From contig NZ_PZJM01000001.1 of the NCBI RefSeq assembly GCF_003206045.1, positions 186,807 to 250,806 of the forward strand: a stretch of 64,000 nucleotides of DNA, written 5' to 3'. The notes under the pieces were generated by a model. The model was not told where the DNA came from, did no database searches, and worked only from the letters and a program-made list of their open reading frames with translations. A program made the translations under genes and the position numbers. This DNA comes from Salinicola lusitanus. Lineage in GTDB: Bacteria > Pseudomonadota > Gammaproteobacteria > Pseudomonadales > Halomonadaceae. Positions 16,566-23,903 of this stretch are shown one piece after another (positions within the stretch are counted from its first letter, which is position 1; each line of letters starts with the position of its first letter).

Positions 16566-17459
16566 ATGTCAGTCGCCATGCGCGAATTCTTCGCCAGAAT
16601 CTGGCCGGTGGCCATGCTGATCGTGGCGATGTGCTCGATCCAGAGCGGCGCCTCCGTCGCCCAGTCGCTGTTCCCGGTCATCGGCGCCACCGGCACCACC
16701 TCGATCCGCCTGATCCTCGCCGCCCTGCTGCTGCTGCTCGTCATGCGCCCCTGGCGCCGGCCGCTGAGCCGTCGCGCCTGGAAATCGACGCTCATCTACG
16801 GCGTCTCGCTGGGCGTCATGAATCTCCTTTTCTACCAGGCCTTGCGGACCGTGCCGCTGGGGATCGCGGTGGCGCTGGAGTTCACCGGGCCGCTGGCGGT
16901 GGCGATGCTCTCGTCACGGCGCTGGCTGGATCTGCTCTGGGTGGCCCTCGCGGTACTCGGTCTGATCTGCCTGCTGCTGCTGGGCGATGGCGGCAGCGGC
17001 CCGATCGACCCCTACGGCGCGGCCTGCGCCCTCGGCGCCGGCGTCTGCTGGGCACTCTATATCCTGTTCGGGCAGAAGGCCGGGGCGATCAATGGCGCCC
17101 AGAGCGCCACCCTCGGTATCACCATCGCCGCGGTGGTCATCGCCCCGGTGGGGTTGCTCGACGCGGGTACGGCCATCTTCGCGCCTGAGGTGCTGCCGTA
17201 CGCCCTGGCAGTGGCGATACTCTCCACCGCGCTGCCCTACACCCTGGAGATGATCGCCATGCCACGGCTGCCGACCCAGACCTTCGGTACCCTGATGAGC
17301 CTCGAGCCCGCCGTGGGCGCGCTCTCCGGCCTGCTGTTCCTGGGCCAGCTGCTGGGTACGCTGCAGTGGTTGGCGATCGGACTGGTGATTGCCGCCTCGA
17401 TCGGCACCACGCTGACGATCCGGCGCCGCGATACCTTCGAGGCGCCAGTGCCGGATTGA
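16566..17459 (+). CDS. EamA/DMT-superfamily exporter, RhtA-like
   Basis: A 297-residue inner-membrane protein with about ten transmembrane segments in two EamA halves. The first half contains SVAQSLFPVIGATGTTSIRL; the second contains LFGQKAGAINGAQ and STALPYTLEMIAMPRLPTQT. The order and motifs match the threonine/homoserine exporter RhtA group. The ATG at 16566 has GGGAGGTGTC directly upstream, which decides it over the start 24 bases earlier. It is probably induced through the divergent XRE-cupin regulator. Confidence 0.9.
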   Translation: MSVAMREFFARIWPVAMLIVAMCSIQSGASVAQSLFPVIGATGTTSIRLILAALLLLLVMRPWRRPLSRRAWKSTLIYGVSLGVMNLLFYQALRTVPLGIAVALEFTGPLAVAMLSSRRWLDLLWVALAVLGLICLLLLGDGGSGPIDPYGAACALGAGVCWALYILFGQKAGAINGAQSATLGITIAAVVIAPVGLLDAGTAIFAPEVLPYALAVAILSTALPYTLEMIAMPRLPTQTFGTLMSLEPAVGALSGLLFLGQLLGTLQWLAIGLVIAASIGTTLTIRRRDTFEAPVPD

Positions 17460-17585
17460 ACGCGCCCGCGTTCCTGCGGCGAGGCCCGGACTGCACGAAC
17501 GTTCCAGACCCCGGCGTCCCTTTCTGGCATGCTGCCAGGATCGAACCGGCGTAGCGCATCGATGGGCAGCCGGACGGGAGGCAGC

Positions 17586-18419
17586 ATGACATCGACGAAC
17601 TGGATCGATCTGCGACAGGACCGCGATACCGGCATCGAGACGATCCGTGCCCACTTCGAGGGCCACGCCTACGATCCCCACTGGCACGACAGTTATCTGA
17701 TCGGCTTCACCGAGCAGGGCGTGCAGCAGTTCCACTGCCGCCGCGTTCGTCACGACAGCACACCCGGCCACCTGTTCTTAGTCGAGCCCGGCGAGATTCA
17801 CGACGGCCATGCGCCGGCCGAGGGCGGTTTCACCTACGCCATGCTCTACCTCGACCCCGACTGGCTGCAGCGTGAGCTGCGCCAGTTTGCGACCGCCGGC
17901 ACCGTTGCCGGCGAACCGGGCTTCGCCTCGACGCTGGTCGACGACACCCCATTGATCGCGAGCATCGCCCGCGCCTTCACGACCCTGCGTCAGTCGACGT
18001 CGCGGCTCGAACGCGACGACGCTCTCGATGCCCTGCTCCAGGGCCTGGTGCCACACCTGGGCTGGCGCCGACGTCCGTTGACGGATCCGCGTCTGCCGCG
18101 CGCCGCCCGTCGGGCGCAGGAACTGCTGCATGCAAACTATGCCGAGGATATCGGCCTGCAGACCCTGGCCGAGCAGTGCGGCGTCGACCGGTTCCGGCTC
18201 ACCCGCGCCTTCAAGTCGGCCTTCGGCCTGGCACCTCATGCCTATCTGGTGCAGTTGCGCCTGAGCCTCGCCCGCCAGCGGCTCGCTGCCGGCGAATCGC
18301 CCGCCTCGGTTGCCAGCCAGCTCGGTTTCGCCGATCAGAGCCATCTGGGACGCTGGTTCCGGCGCGCCTACGGTCTGACGCCGGCGAGCTATCGCCAGCG
18401 CTGCGGCCGGGGCGGTTGA
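17586..18419 (+). CDS. AraC-family transcriptional regulator
   Basis: A 277-residue regulator with an N-terminal cupin-like AraC ligand domain (HWHDSYLIGFTEQGVQQFHC at about residues 33-52) and a C-terminal pair of helix-turn-helix motifs (IGLQTLAEQCGVDRFRLTRA, then SPASVASQLGFADQSHLGRW). The start at 17586 has GGGAGGCAGC upstream. It lies 147 bp before a LysE-family exporter on the same strand, a frequent pairing, and probably activates it in response to an amino acid. Confidence 0.9.
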   Translation: MTSTNWIDLRQDRDTGIETIRAHFEGHAYDPHWHDSYLIGFTEQGVQQFHCRRVRHDSTPGHLFLVEPGEIHDGHAPAEGGFTYAMLYLDPDWLQRELRQFATAGTVAGEPGFASTLVDDTPLIASIARAFTTLRQSTSRLERDDALDALLQGLVPHLGWRRRPLTDPRLPRAARRAQELLHANYAEDIGLQTLAEQCGVDRFRLTRAFKSAFGLAPHAYLVQLRLSLARQRLAAGESPASVASQLGFADQSHLGRWFRRAYGLTPASYRQRCGRGG

Positions 18420-18566
18420 ATCGGCCTGGGGCTTCGGTAAACGCCGGTTGCGGGGCGCTGTTGAAGCGGCTTCGAAGCAATTCCGGGGCGCGGCTGCTCA
18501 AACCTTCCAGACCCTGGGTGACAACGGCGCGATAGTGGCGGCTCCATGCTATTTCCGGAGTCGATC

Positions 18567-19175
18567 ATGTCCGCCTGGTTACCGTTCACCCTGTTCGCCT
18601 TCGTCGCCTCGATCACGCCGGGGCCGACCAACCTGCTGATACTCGCGCAGGGCTCGCGACGGGGCTGGAAAAGCGCCCTTCCCGCCGTTTTCGGCGCCAG
18701 CCTGGCGGCGGCGGCGATCGTGCTGGCGGTGGGACTGGGGCTATCGCAGACGCTACTGGCCTACCCCCTCGTGCGTCGACTGATGGCGGCGATCGGCGTG
18801 GCCTGGTTGAGCTGGCTGGCGTGGCGGCTCTTTCGCAGCCCGCCACCGGAAGTCGAGGCCGGAGACGAGATATCCGTCGCGCCGGCATTCGGGGCGCGCC
18901 AGGCCGCCGGCTTGCAGTTGATCAATCCCAAGACCTGGATGATGGCGCTGTCGGTCGTCGGTGTCTTCGCCGGCCCGGCCTCCCGCGCGCTGGATATCGG
19001 TCTGCTGGCCCTGACGTTCGGTGTCGTGGCCCTGCCCTGCCTGGCGCTCTGGGGGCTGGTGGGCAGCGGTGTCGCCCGGCTGTTCCGGCACCCGTATCAG
19101 TGGCAGTGGTTCAATCGCGTGCTGGCACTGCTACTGTTGACAGTGGCGTGGTGGAGTCTACTGATCACGGGCTGA
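18567..19175 (+). CDS. LysE/RhtB-family amino acid exporter
   Basis: A 202-residue membrane protein with about six transmembrane segments. It starts with the LysE signature LFAFVASITPGPTNLLIL and contains LQLINPKTWMMALSVVGVF, another family hallmark. It exports an amino acid or derivative; which one is not visible. The ATG at 18567 with CGGAG upstream is preferred over one seven codons earlier. Confidence 0.9.
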   Translation: MSAWLPFTLFAFVASITPGPTNLLILAQGSRRGWKSALPAVFGASLAAAAIVLAVGLGLSQTLLAYPLVRRLMAAIGVAWLSWLAWRLFRSPPPEVEAGDEISVAPAFGARQAAGLQLINPKTWMMALSVVGVFAGPASRALDIGLLALTFGVVALPCLALWGLVGSGVARLFRHPYQWQWFNRVLALLLLTVAWWSLLITG

Positions 19176-19196
19176 CCAGTTGCCGGCGTCGCGGCG

Positions 19197-19805
19197 TCAG
19201 CCCTCGCTGCCGAGTCGCCGGCGGAGCCCCCGAACCTCTGCGCGAAGCGCCTCGCAACGCGCTTCCAGGGCCTGTCGCGTGGCGGGATCGGGTAGCGCTT
19301 CGAGATTGGCCCCGGCCCCGATCACCAACGCCTCCAGCGCCGCGCCGAGCATGGTGGCGCCGGCCAGCGTGTCGCTGCGCATCGCCGGCGAGGTCAGCGG
19401 CAGCGCCTCGAGCGCCAGCACCAACCCCTCCCGGCATCGCTCGGCGGCGGCCAGCGGAATCCGGATCGACGCCTCACGAGCCTCATCTAGGGCCGAATCG
19501 CACGGATCCGATTCGGCGGTATCATCGTGCGATCGCCGTTGCGCCTGTAGATAGTCGTCGAATGCCGCGGCGTCGTCGTCGACGGCCTCGGCCAGTGCCT
19601 GCTGCAACGCGTCTCCTTCGGCTATCAGACGCTGGCGATGCGGATCGGTTTCCCCCCGATGCAAGCGCACGCCCTTGAGGATCAATGCCAGGCCCAGGCA
19701 GCCGTTCAACGCCGCGGCAGCACCGCAACCCGGCGTGGACCGCGTTTCGACGGCGTGCTGGAAATCGGCGAGCGAGGCGTGCCAGAGCGAGGATGAGGTC
19801 GACAT
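19197..19805 (-). CDS. Formiminotransferase-cyclodeaminase C-terminal domain-like protein
   Basis: A 202-residue, mostly helical protein. The start SLADFQHAVETRSTPGCGAA and the later SDTLAGATMLGAALEALVIGA match the FTCD_C (cyclodeaminase) family: TPGGGSVAA in classical members becomes TPGCGAA here. Classical cyclodeaminases convert formimino-THF to methenyl-THF, but stand-alone bacterial members such as methenyl-THF cyclohydrolases and serine-cycle proteins vary in function. No folate or histidine genes are adjacent. The ATG at 19805 follows CGGGAGCTTTC. It is convergent with the LysE gene. Confidence 0.75.
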   Translation of the reverse strand: MSTSSSLWHASLADFQHAVETRSTPGCGAAAALNGCLGLALILKGVRLHRGETDPHRQRLIAEGDALQQALAEAVDDDAAAFDDYLQAQRRSHDDTAESDPCDSALDEAREASIRIPLAAAERCREGLVLALEALPLTSPAMRSDTLAGATMLGAALEALVIGAGANLEALPDPATRQALEARCEALRAEVRGLRRRLGSEG

Positions 19806-19939
19806 GAAAGCTCCCGGAGAGGATCGATGTCTCAGCATAGACGCCGCCACGGAAAGCGTGGCAAATCAAGGGCTCGATGCGAGCCGAAAGGGGGTCATCG
19901 GGAGGTATGGGTAGGAAAAACGGGGGGAGCACCATGGCG

Positions 19940-19968
19940 AAGCGGCCGCAGATCGTTTCAGGCCGCTT
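19940..19968 (-). terminator. Hairpin across the arfA stop codon
   Basis: An 8-bp perfect stem (AAGCGGCC with GGCCGCTT, arms at 19961-19968 and 19940-19947 on the minus strand) and a 13-base loop whose first three bases are the arfA TGA. No T-run follows, so it is not a standard intrinsic terminator. In E. coli and relatives, a hairpin in the 3' coding end of arfA is cut by RNase III or ends transcription, giving non-stop mRNA that is tmRNA-targeted. This element is placed to do the same. Confidence 0.6.
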
Positions 19969-20110
19969 GGCGATGGCGCCCTCCCTCGGACGACCGCCCT
20001 TTGCGGGAGTAGCTGCCCTTGCCTTTCTTCGGTTTCTGTTGCTGCTGTCGGAATCGGGGCGAGCGCAGTGTCGCCTTCAGCGCGTTGTCCCGAATGGGGT
20101 GTGATGCCAT
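19958..20110 (-). CDS. arfA: ArfA alternative ribosome-rescue factor
   Basis: A 50-residue basic protein beginning MASHPIRDNALKATLRSPRF and continuing with the hallmark KKGKGSYSRKGR (about residues 28-39). ArfA enters the empty mRNA channel of stalled ribosomes and recruits RF2 to release the peptide, acting as backup to tmRNA. The E. coli protein is 72 codons with a hydrophobic tail lost in the active form; this frame already stops soon after the KGKGSY motif and has no such tail. The ribosome site GGAGGTCAA is strong. The hairpin across the stop codon fits the known tmRNA-dependent control. Confidence 0.88.
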   Translation of the reverse strand: MASHPIRDNALKATLRSPRFRQQQQKPKKGKGSYSRKGRSSEGGRHRQAA

Positions 20111-20277
20111 TTGACCTCCAGGTTCGTTCGACTTCACGGATGGGGGGCATAGCCTAGGGCCTCAGCCAAGCGCTTGGAACCCCAGAACCCGAGGCTCGCG
20201 CCTGGTCTCACGAAAAAGCCGGCTCCGTCGCGGCCGCACGGATGGTGTGAATAGGCCTAGGCAGTGTCGGCAAGCTT

Positions 20278-20859
20278 TCAAGCGACGCGAGCCACCAGAT
20301 GCTCGTAGAGCACGGTACAACCGATTCCGATCAGGACCAGCCCTCCCACGATTTCGGCCCGCTTGCCGATCAGCGATCCGATCGCGCGACCCAGCATGAT
20401 GCCGACGGTGACCATTAGCATCGTCGCCAGGCCGATTGCCGCCGCCGCCACGACGATGTTCACATCGGTAAAGGCCAGCGTCACGCCGACGGCCATGGCG
20501 TCGATGCTGGTGGCCAGCGCCGTGAGCGCAAGCAGCCAGCCCGATTTGCGCTCCGGTGCGCTGCCGTCGTCCGCCTCGACCGGGACCGGCTTGAACCCTT
20601 CCCAGATCATGTGGGCACCGAGCGCCCCCAACAGCACGAAGGCGATCCAGTGGTCCCATTCGGACACGAACCGCGTGGCGGCCAAGCCGATAGCCCAGCC
20701 GATGACCGGCGTGATCGCCTCGACCGTTCCGAAAATGGCACCGATGCGCAGTGCCTCGGGGAACCGGGTACGCCGGAGAGCCGCACCCTTGCCGACCGAA
20801 GCAGCGAAGGCATCGGTCGACATGGCGAAAGCGAGTATGAACAGGGATGCAGGATTCAT
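20278..20859 (-). CDS. mntP: Manganese efflux pump MntP
   Basis: A 193-residue inner-membrane protein with six hydrophobic segments in two homologous halves. Characteristic acidic membrane motifs are [20 protein letters not shown] and [20 protein letters not shown], where the conserved Asp residues of MntP lie. It exports Mn2+ from the cytoplasm. The ATG at 20859 gives the normal family length. A yybP-ykoY riboswitch sits in the leader with its own promoter, so expression is expected to rise with manganese. Confidence 0.95.
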   Translation of the reverse strand: MNPASLFILAFAMSTDAFAASVGKGAALRRTRFPEALRIGAIFGTVEAITPVIGWAIGLAATRFVSEWDHWIAFVLLGALGAHMIWEGFKPVPVEADDGSAPERKSGWLLALTALATSIDAMAVGVTLAFTDVNIVVAAAAIGLATMLMVTVGIMLGRAIGSLIGKRAEIVGGLVLIGIGCTVLYEHLVARVA

Positions 20860-20914
20860 TGTCCGTTCCAGCCGGTGGTGTTGCCACGACATTCGCCGTA
20901 CCCGACTCGTACCG

Positions 20915-21036
20915 CGGATGCCCATGGTCTCGCCAACCGGTCTCGGCGTTCGTGCCACGGCATTGCCGGGTGTGTTGACACGGACATCACGACCAGCAAG
21001 GTGCAGTCGTGATCGGCTACTCCCCAAGGAGGTCTC
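20915..21036 (-). ncRNA. yybP-ykoY manganese riboswitch in the mntP leader
   Basis: The two conserved Mn2+-binding loops of this class are both present on the minus strand: TTGGGGAGTAGCCG at about 21013-21026 and GGTTGGCGAGACCATGG at 20922-20938, separated by variable hairpins including an AATGCCGTGGCAC segment. The element lies between a sigma-70 promoter and mntP, as in E. coli. The exact limits of the outer stem are my estimate. By analogy with E. coli, Mn2+ binding should free the mntP ribosome site or relieve termination. Confidence 0.9.
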
Positions 21037-21067
21037 AGACTATAGCCACGAAAACGAAGAACGGCAA
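21032..21067 (-). promoter_or_regulatory. Sigma-70 promoter for the mntP riboswitch transcript
   Basis: TTGCCG (21062-21067, minus strand) and TATAGT (21039-21044) are separated by exactly 17 bp. Transcription would start near 21032, immediately before the riboswitch. Confidence 0.75.
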
Positions 21068-21767
21068 TAAATGATTGAATTTAAAGGGAAAAATTCACCT
21101 CGGTTAATTCATGTCGTTGACGTTAATCAAGTTAACGCCGGTTGGACTTTGATGACGAGGTTACGGGCCGGTACGGCAAGATTGGCAGCGATCGTGACGA
21201 ACCGCAGCGTAGTGGTGACACTGCGAGATCAAGTCGGAATGCGTCATTCCCGATGACGCCATGATGCGACACGGGGATGGAAAAATGCTCGCGCTGCAAA
21301 CCGTTCATGCAGACGTAATTCAGATGAAACTAATTCAGAAATAACTCAAAACAAGAGCATGAAAAAACCCGACGAAAAAGGTGTGCACTTTAATGCACGT
21401 TGACCATCGGGCGGCATCGAGTCACTGAAATGAAGAAGAGTGCCACCATGGATTGAAACGCTCATTTCAACGTAACGAGGGGTAATAAATGCATACCAGG
21501 AATCGATTGAACGGCCATTCAATATAGATCTTTTTCTTTATAATCAAAATCTTGCTTCAAACAATATGGCTTTCCTTCCGTTACTCTACAGCAACGCAAA
21601 ACATCAAAGTTTTACTTCCAAGCCGTCGCATTGTCATTCGCAGCCAGTAGTCTGAATTGCGTTGGATCGCGTTCCCAAAGTTTGGTCGATATCGAGAACC
21701 CGGTCCGGCACCTCTTCAAACCGCTGGAATGGCGGACCTTGAATTTCACGCTACCAGGAGAAATACC
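21068..21767. promoter_or_regulatory. AT-rich 700-bp region upstream of the type III secretion locus
   Basis: Clearly lower GC than the rest of the window. It holds several symmetrical elements: CGTTAA-N5-TTAACG at 21121-21137, GTGCA-N6-TGCAC at about 21382-21397, and a direct repeat TAATTCAGA at 21316-21324 and 21331-21339. A TATAAT at 21539-21544 is the best -10 candidate ahead of the first small gene, but its -35 is weak. I saw no convincing HrpL, PIP or tts box. The AT richness suggests binding by an H-NS-type silencer and control by an unlinked activator. Short frames in it have no ribosome sites. Confidence 0.5.
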
Positions 21768-21938
21768 ATGGCTACGCCCGCAATCGATCCGTCAACTTCG
21801 AATGACAGCGCAGACTCTTCCATCGATCAATTGAAGGCCGTGTTTGATCAGGCGATCGAGAAATCCGCTGAAATCACCAAGGTCACGACCGAGAAGAAGA
21901 CCATGCTCGATGCGACCAAGCAGCGTCCGCAGAACTGA
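21768..21938 (+). CDS. Small secreted-protein candidate of the T3SS (needle or filament subunit?)
   Basis: A 56-residue protein with a Ser/Asp/Thr-rich N-terminus typical of type III substrates, followed by one long amphipathic helix (IDQLKAVFDQAIEKSAEITK and onward) and a charged tail. A good ribosome site (AGGAG) precedes the ATG. It is the first gene of the secretion locus and is followed by two strong hairpins before sctD, so it can be expressed far above the following genes. That pattern fits a needle or pilus subunit, though it is shorter than usual SctF (about 80). I cannot assign it by sequence. Confidence 0.6.
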   Translation: MATPAIDPSTSNDSADSSIDQLKAVFDQAIEKSAEITKVTTEKKTMLDATKQRPQN

Positions 21939-21947
21939 TGCGGAGAA

Positions 21948-21976
21948 GTCGCGGGCGAAACCACGCCGCCCGCGAC
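21948..21976 (+). terminator. GC-rich hairpin after the first T3SS gene
   Basis: A perfect 10-bp stem, GTCGCGGGCG with CGCCCGCGAC, and a nine-base loop, ten bases after the stop codon. No T-run follows, so it may stabilise the 3' end of the small transcript or pause transcription. Confidence 0.55.
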
Positions 21977-22052
21977 GCTCTTCCCAACCACGGCAGTGCG
22001 TCCGGGACGCATCGGACATAGCGACGATGGAGAATGCTGGATTTTCTGGAGT

Positions 22053-22105
22053 TTCCTTGGCTGTCCGCCTCGACGAATCCGGTACGGACAGCCAAGGAAT
22101 TTCTT
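22053..22105 (+). terminator. 15-bp hairpin with T-rich tail upstream of sctD
   Basis: A perfect 15-bp inverted repeat, TTCCTTGGCTGTCCG (22053-22067) and its complement (22085-22099), with a 17-base loop, followed by TTTCTT. It looks like a partial intrinsic terminator between the small first gene and sctD. Confidence 0.6.
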
Positions 22106-22137
22106 CCCGCATCGTACGACACTAGCGAGTCAAGCGC

Positions 22138-23088
22138 ATGAACACCGTCACCTCCCCCATGGCGTCGGCAGGCGAAGTCGTTGCGACGCTCACGGTCACC
22201 GCTGGACTGCATCACGGCGCGACGATGGATCTCGGCGAGCCAACCTGTCGGATTGGCAGCGACGAAGCCGCCGATATTCTGCTGGGCGACCCCGGCGTGG
22301 CACCCGAGCACCTGGTACTGCGGTTCCACGGACGCCAGCTGGCGGTCGAAGCGATCGGCGGCGATATCGTCTTCAACGGTCGCGTCGTGCACCAGGGGAC
22401 CGGCCAGCGCGGCGAGCTTCCGGCCGAGTTGCGCTTCGAGGGCGTGTCACTGACGCTGTCGCGTCCCTCCGCGCCCTCGATGATCCCGGCACTCCCCAAG
22501 CTCCCGGCCCTGCCACCACGCTGGCGAACCTCGCTCAATCGAGGCGCCACGTTCACCGCGCTGGTGGCGACGCTCGGCGTGCTGGCGGTCTACGAATTCA
22601 TCGACGTCAATCAGGCTGGCGCCAATATCGGCGGTTACTCGACGGTCTCCCTCGATCCCCAGGCGCTCGACGGAGCGCATCGGCTGACCACGGAGAGCCG
22701 CCCGGGCCCGGCGGAAGCGCTACGTCGCCAGCTCTCGGACGCAGGCCTCGACTCGCTGAGCGTCGTCGATCACGGCGGTTACCTGAGCGTATCCGGCCAG
22801 TACGCGGCGGCGCAGGGCGCGGCCTGGGACCAGACCCAGCGCTGGTTCGATCAGCATTACGGCGGCCATCAGGTGCTGCTCAACGACGTCAAGGCCCGGC
22901 AGGATGCCGCACCACCCGACCTGAAGCTGCAGGCCGTGTGGCTGGGCGACAGCCCCTATGTCATCGACGGCCGCGGGAAGCGACTCTATCCCGGCGCCGC
23001 GCTCGAATCCGGATGGGTGATATCCGCGATTCAGCCGGACCGCATCACGCTGAGCCGCGGCGACGACCAGTTCGCGCTGACGCTCTGA
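22138..23088 (+). CDS. sctD: T3SS inner-membrane ring protein SctD (YscD/HrpW-type)
   Basis: A 316-residue bitopic protein. The N-terminal cytoplasmic part (about residues 15-108) is a degenerate FHA domain: CRIGSDEAADILLGDPGVAP, then LVLRFHGRQLAVEA. A transmembrane helix lies at about residues 138-155 (ALVATLGVLAVYEF). The periplasmic part carries ring-building repeats, including EALRRQLSDAGLDSLSVVDH and RWFDQHYGGHQVLLNDVK. It forms the outer ring around SctJ in the inner membrane. It is shorter than YscD (about 420), with fewer periplasmic ring domains. It is followed closely by the sctX/sctY/sctV genes. Confidence 0.85.
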   Translation: MNTVTSPMASAGEVVATLTVTAGLHHGATMDLGEPTCRIGSDEAADILLGDPGVAPEHLVLRFHGRQLAVEAIGGDIVFNGRVVHQGTGQRGELPAELRFEGVSLTLSRPSAPSMIPALPKLPALPPRWRTSLNRGATFTALVATLGVLAVYEFIDVNQAGANIGGYSTVSLDPQALDGAHRLTTESRPGPAEALRRQLSDAGLDSLSVVDHGGYLSVSGQYAAAQGAAWDQTQRWFDQHYGGHQVLLNDVKARQDAAPPDLKLQAVWLGDSPYVIDGRGKRLYPGAALESGWVISAIQPDRITLSRGDDQFALTL

Positions 23089-23120
23089 ATGAGAGACCGC
23101 GCTGACGAGGCCGTCGTGTC

Positions 23121-23549
23121 ATGAAGATCACCGGTCGCCAGGTCGAACCAGACCGCTATCGCTCCTCGGGCACGGGTCCGGCGCCTGTCCGTCCCGTCGA
23201 GACACCCGCCGGGCGGGACGACGATTTCATCCGCGCGATCGGTCACGCCCGGGCTCGCGGCGCCGGCCAACCGGCGCTGGCCGCACGCCTGGACGCGTTC
23301 GAGCGACCCGAGGCCAGCGACGCCCGCAGCTACGCCAACGCCCGTAGCATCGAACTGCTCCAGCACGTGATCGAAGGCGTGCTGCCGACGTTGGATGCGG
23401 ACGACGACATCGTCGGGATGGCGAAGAAAGTCATCGGCGAGGAGCTCGAGTGGCGCCAGGCCTGGGAGGCGCGCATGAGCGACACCATGGCACCGCAGGC
23501 AGACGCTGCTCCCGGTGGTGACGATGCCCACGACGAGGAGCCGTCATGA
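23121..23549 (+). CDS. SctX-like T3SS export component
   Basis: A 142-residue protein with a polar, proline-rich N-terminus and a helical C-terminal half (NARSIELLQHVIEGVLPTLD, then AKKVIGEELEWRQAWEARMS). Its position directly before a small TPR gene and sctV matches YscX-YscY-LcrD of Yersinia, where YscX is an early substrate that binds YscY and SctV. Its length is like YscX (122). Sequence similarity alone is too weak for a firm call. The start at 23121 is the first ATG after sctD; its stop overlaps the next ATG (ATGA). Confidence 0.55.
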   Translation: MKITGRQVEPDRYRSSGTGPAPVRPVETPAGRDDDFIRAIGHARARGAGQPALAARLDAFERPEASDARSYANARSIELLQHVIEGVLPTLDADDDIVGMAKKVIGEELEWRQAWEARMSDTMAPQADAAPGGDDAHDEEPS

Positions 23550-23902
23550 CAGAGACCAACGATCGCGATGCGGCCGACCTGCTGCACTTGATGGGCCACC
23601 TCTACCTCAAGAGCGGCCAGACCCAGCGGGGGCTGGTGCTGCTGCTGATCGCCACCCGCATGGCGCCGGAGCATACCGGCATCCTGCGCGCGCTGTGTCG
23701 CGGATTTCTGACCCACGGCAACGGCGGGCGTGCCCTCAATGTCATCGAGCGCCTGGAGGCCGCGGGCCAGGGCGATGCCACGCTGCTCCTGCTGCGCAGC
23801 CGTGCCGAATGGCTGAACGGCGACCGGGACGCCGCGCGACGCCACTTTCGACGCTACCTGGAACACCGACAGCAAGCCGATGCATCACGGGAGCGGGCAT
23901 GA
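23546..23902 (+). CDS. SctY-like TPR chaperone (YscY/Y4yS type)
   Basis: A 118-residue protein made of three TPR-like helix pairs: LLHLMGHLYLKSGQTQRGLV, then ALCRGFLTHGNGGRALNVIE and LLLLRSRAEWLNGDRDAARR. This is the size and fold of YscY, the chaperone of YscX, and of the TPR protein Y4yS beside rhcV in rhizobia. It is translationally coupled to the preceding gene and precedes sctV by one base, so it probably binds the SctX-like protein and the export gate. Confidence 0.72.
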   Translation: MTETNDRDAADLLHLMGHLYLKSGQTQRGLVLLLIATRMAPEHTGILRALCRGFLTHGNGGRALNVIERLEAAGQGDATLLLLRSRAEWLNGDRDAARRHFRRYLEHRQQADASRERA

Positions 23903-23903
23903 C

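Noticed and set aside
20166..20177. 12-bp palindrome CCAAGCGCTTGG between arfA and mntP
   Set aside because: Single, GC-rich and not near a promoter; it may be a chance feature or part of mntP 3' end structure.
21068..21767. HrpL, PIP or tts box ahead of the secretion genes
   Set aside because: I looked for GGAACC-N16-CCAC, TTCGC-N15-TTCGC and tts-type patterns by eye and found no convincing copy.
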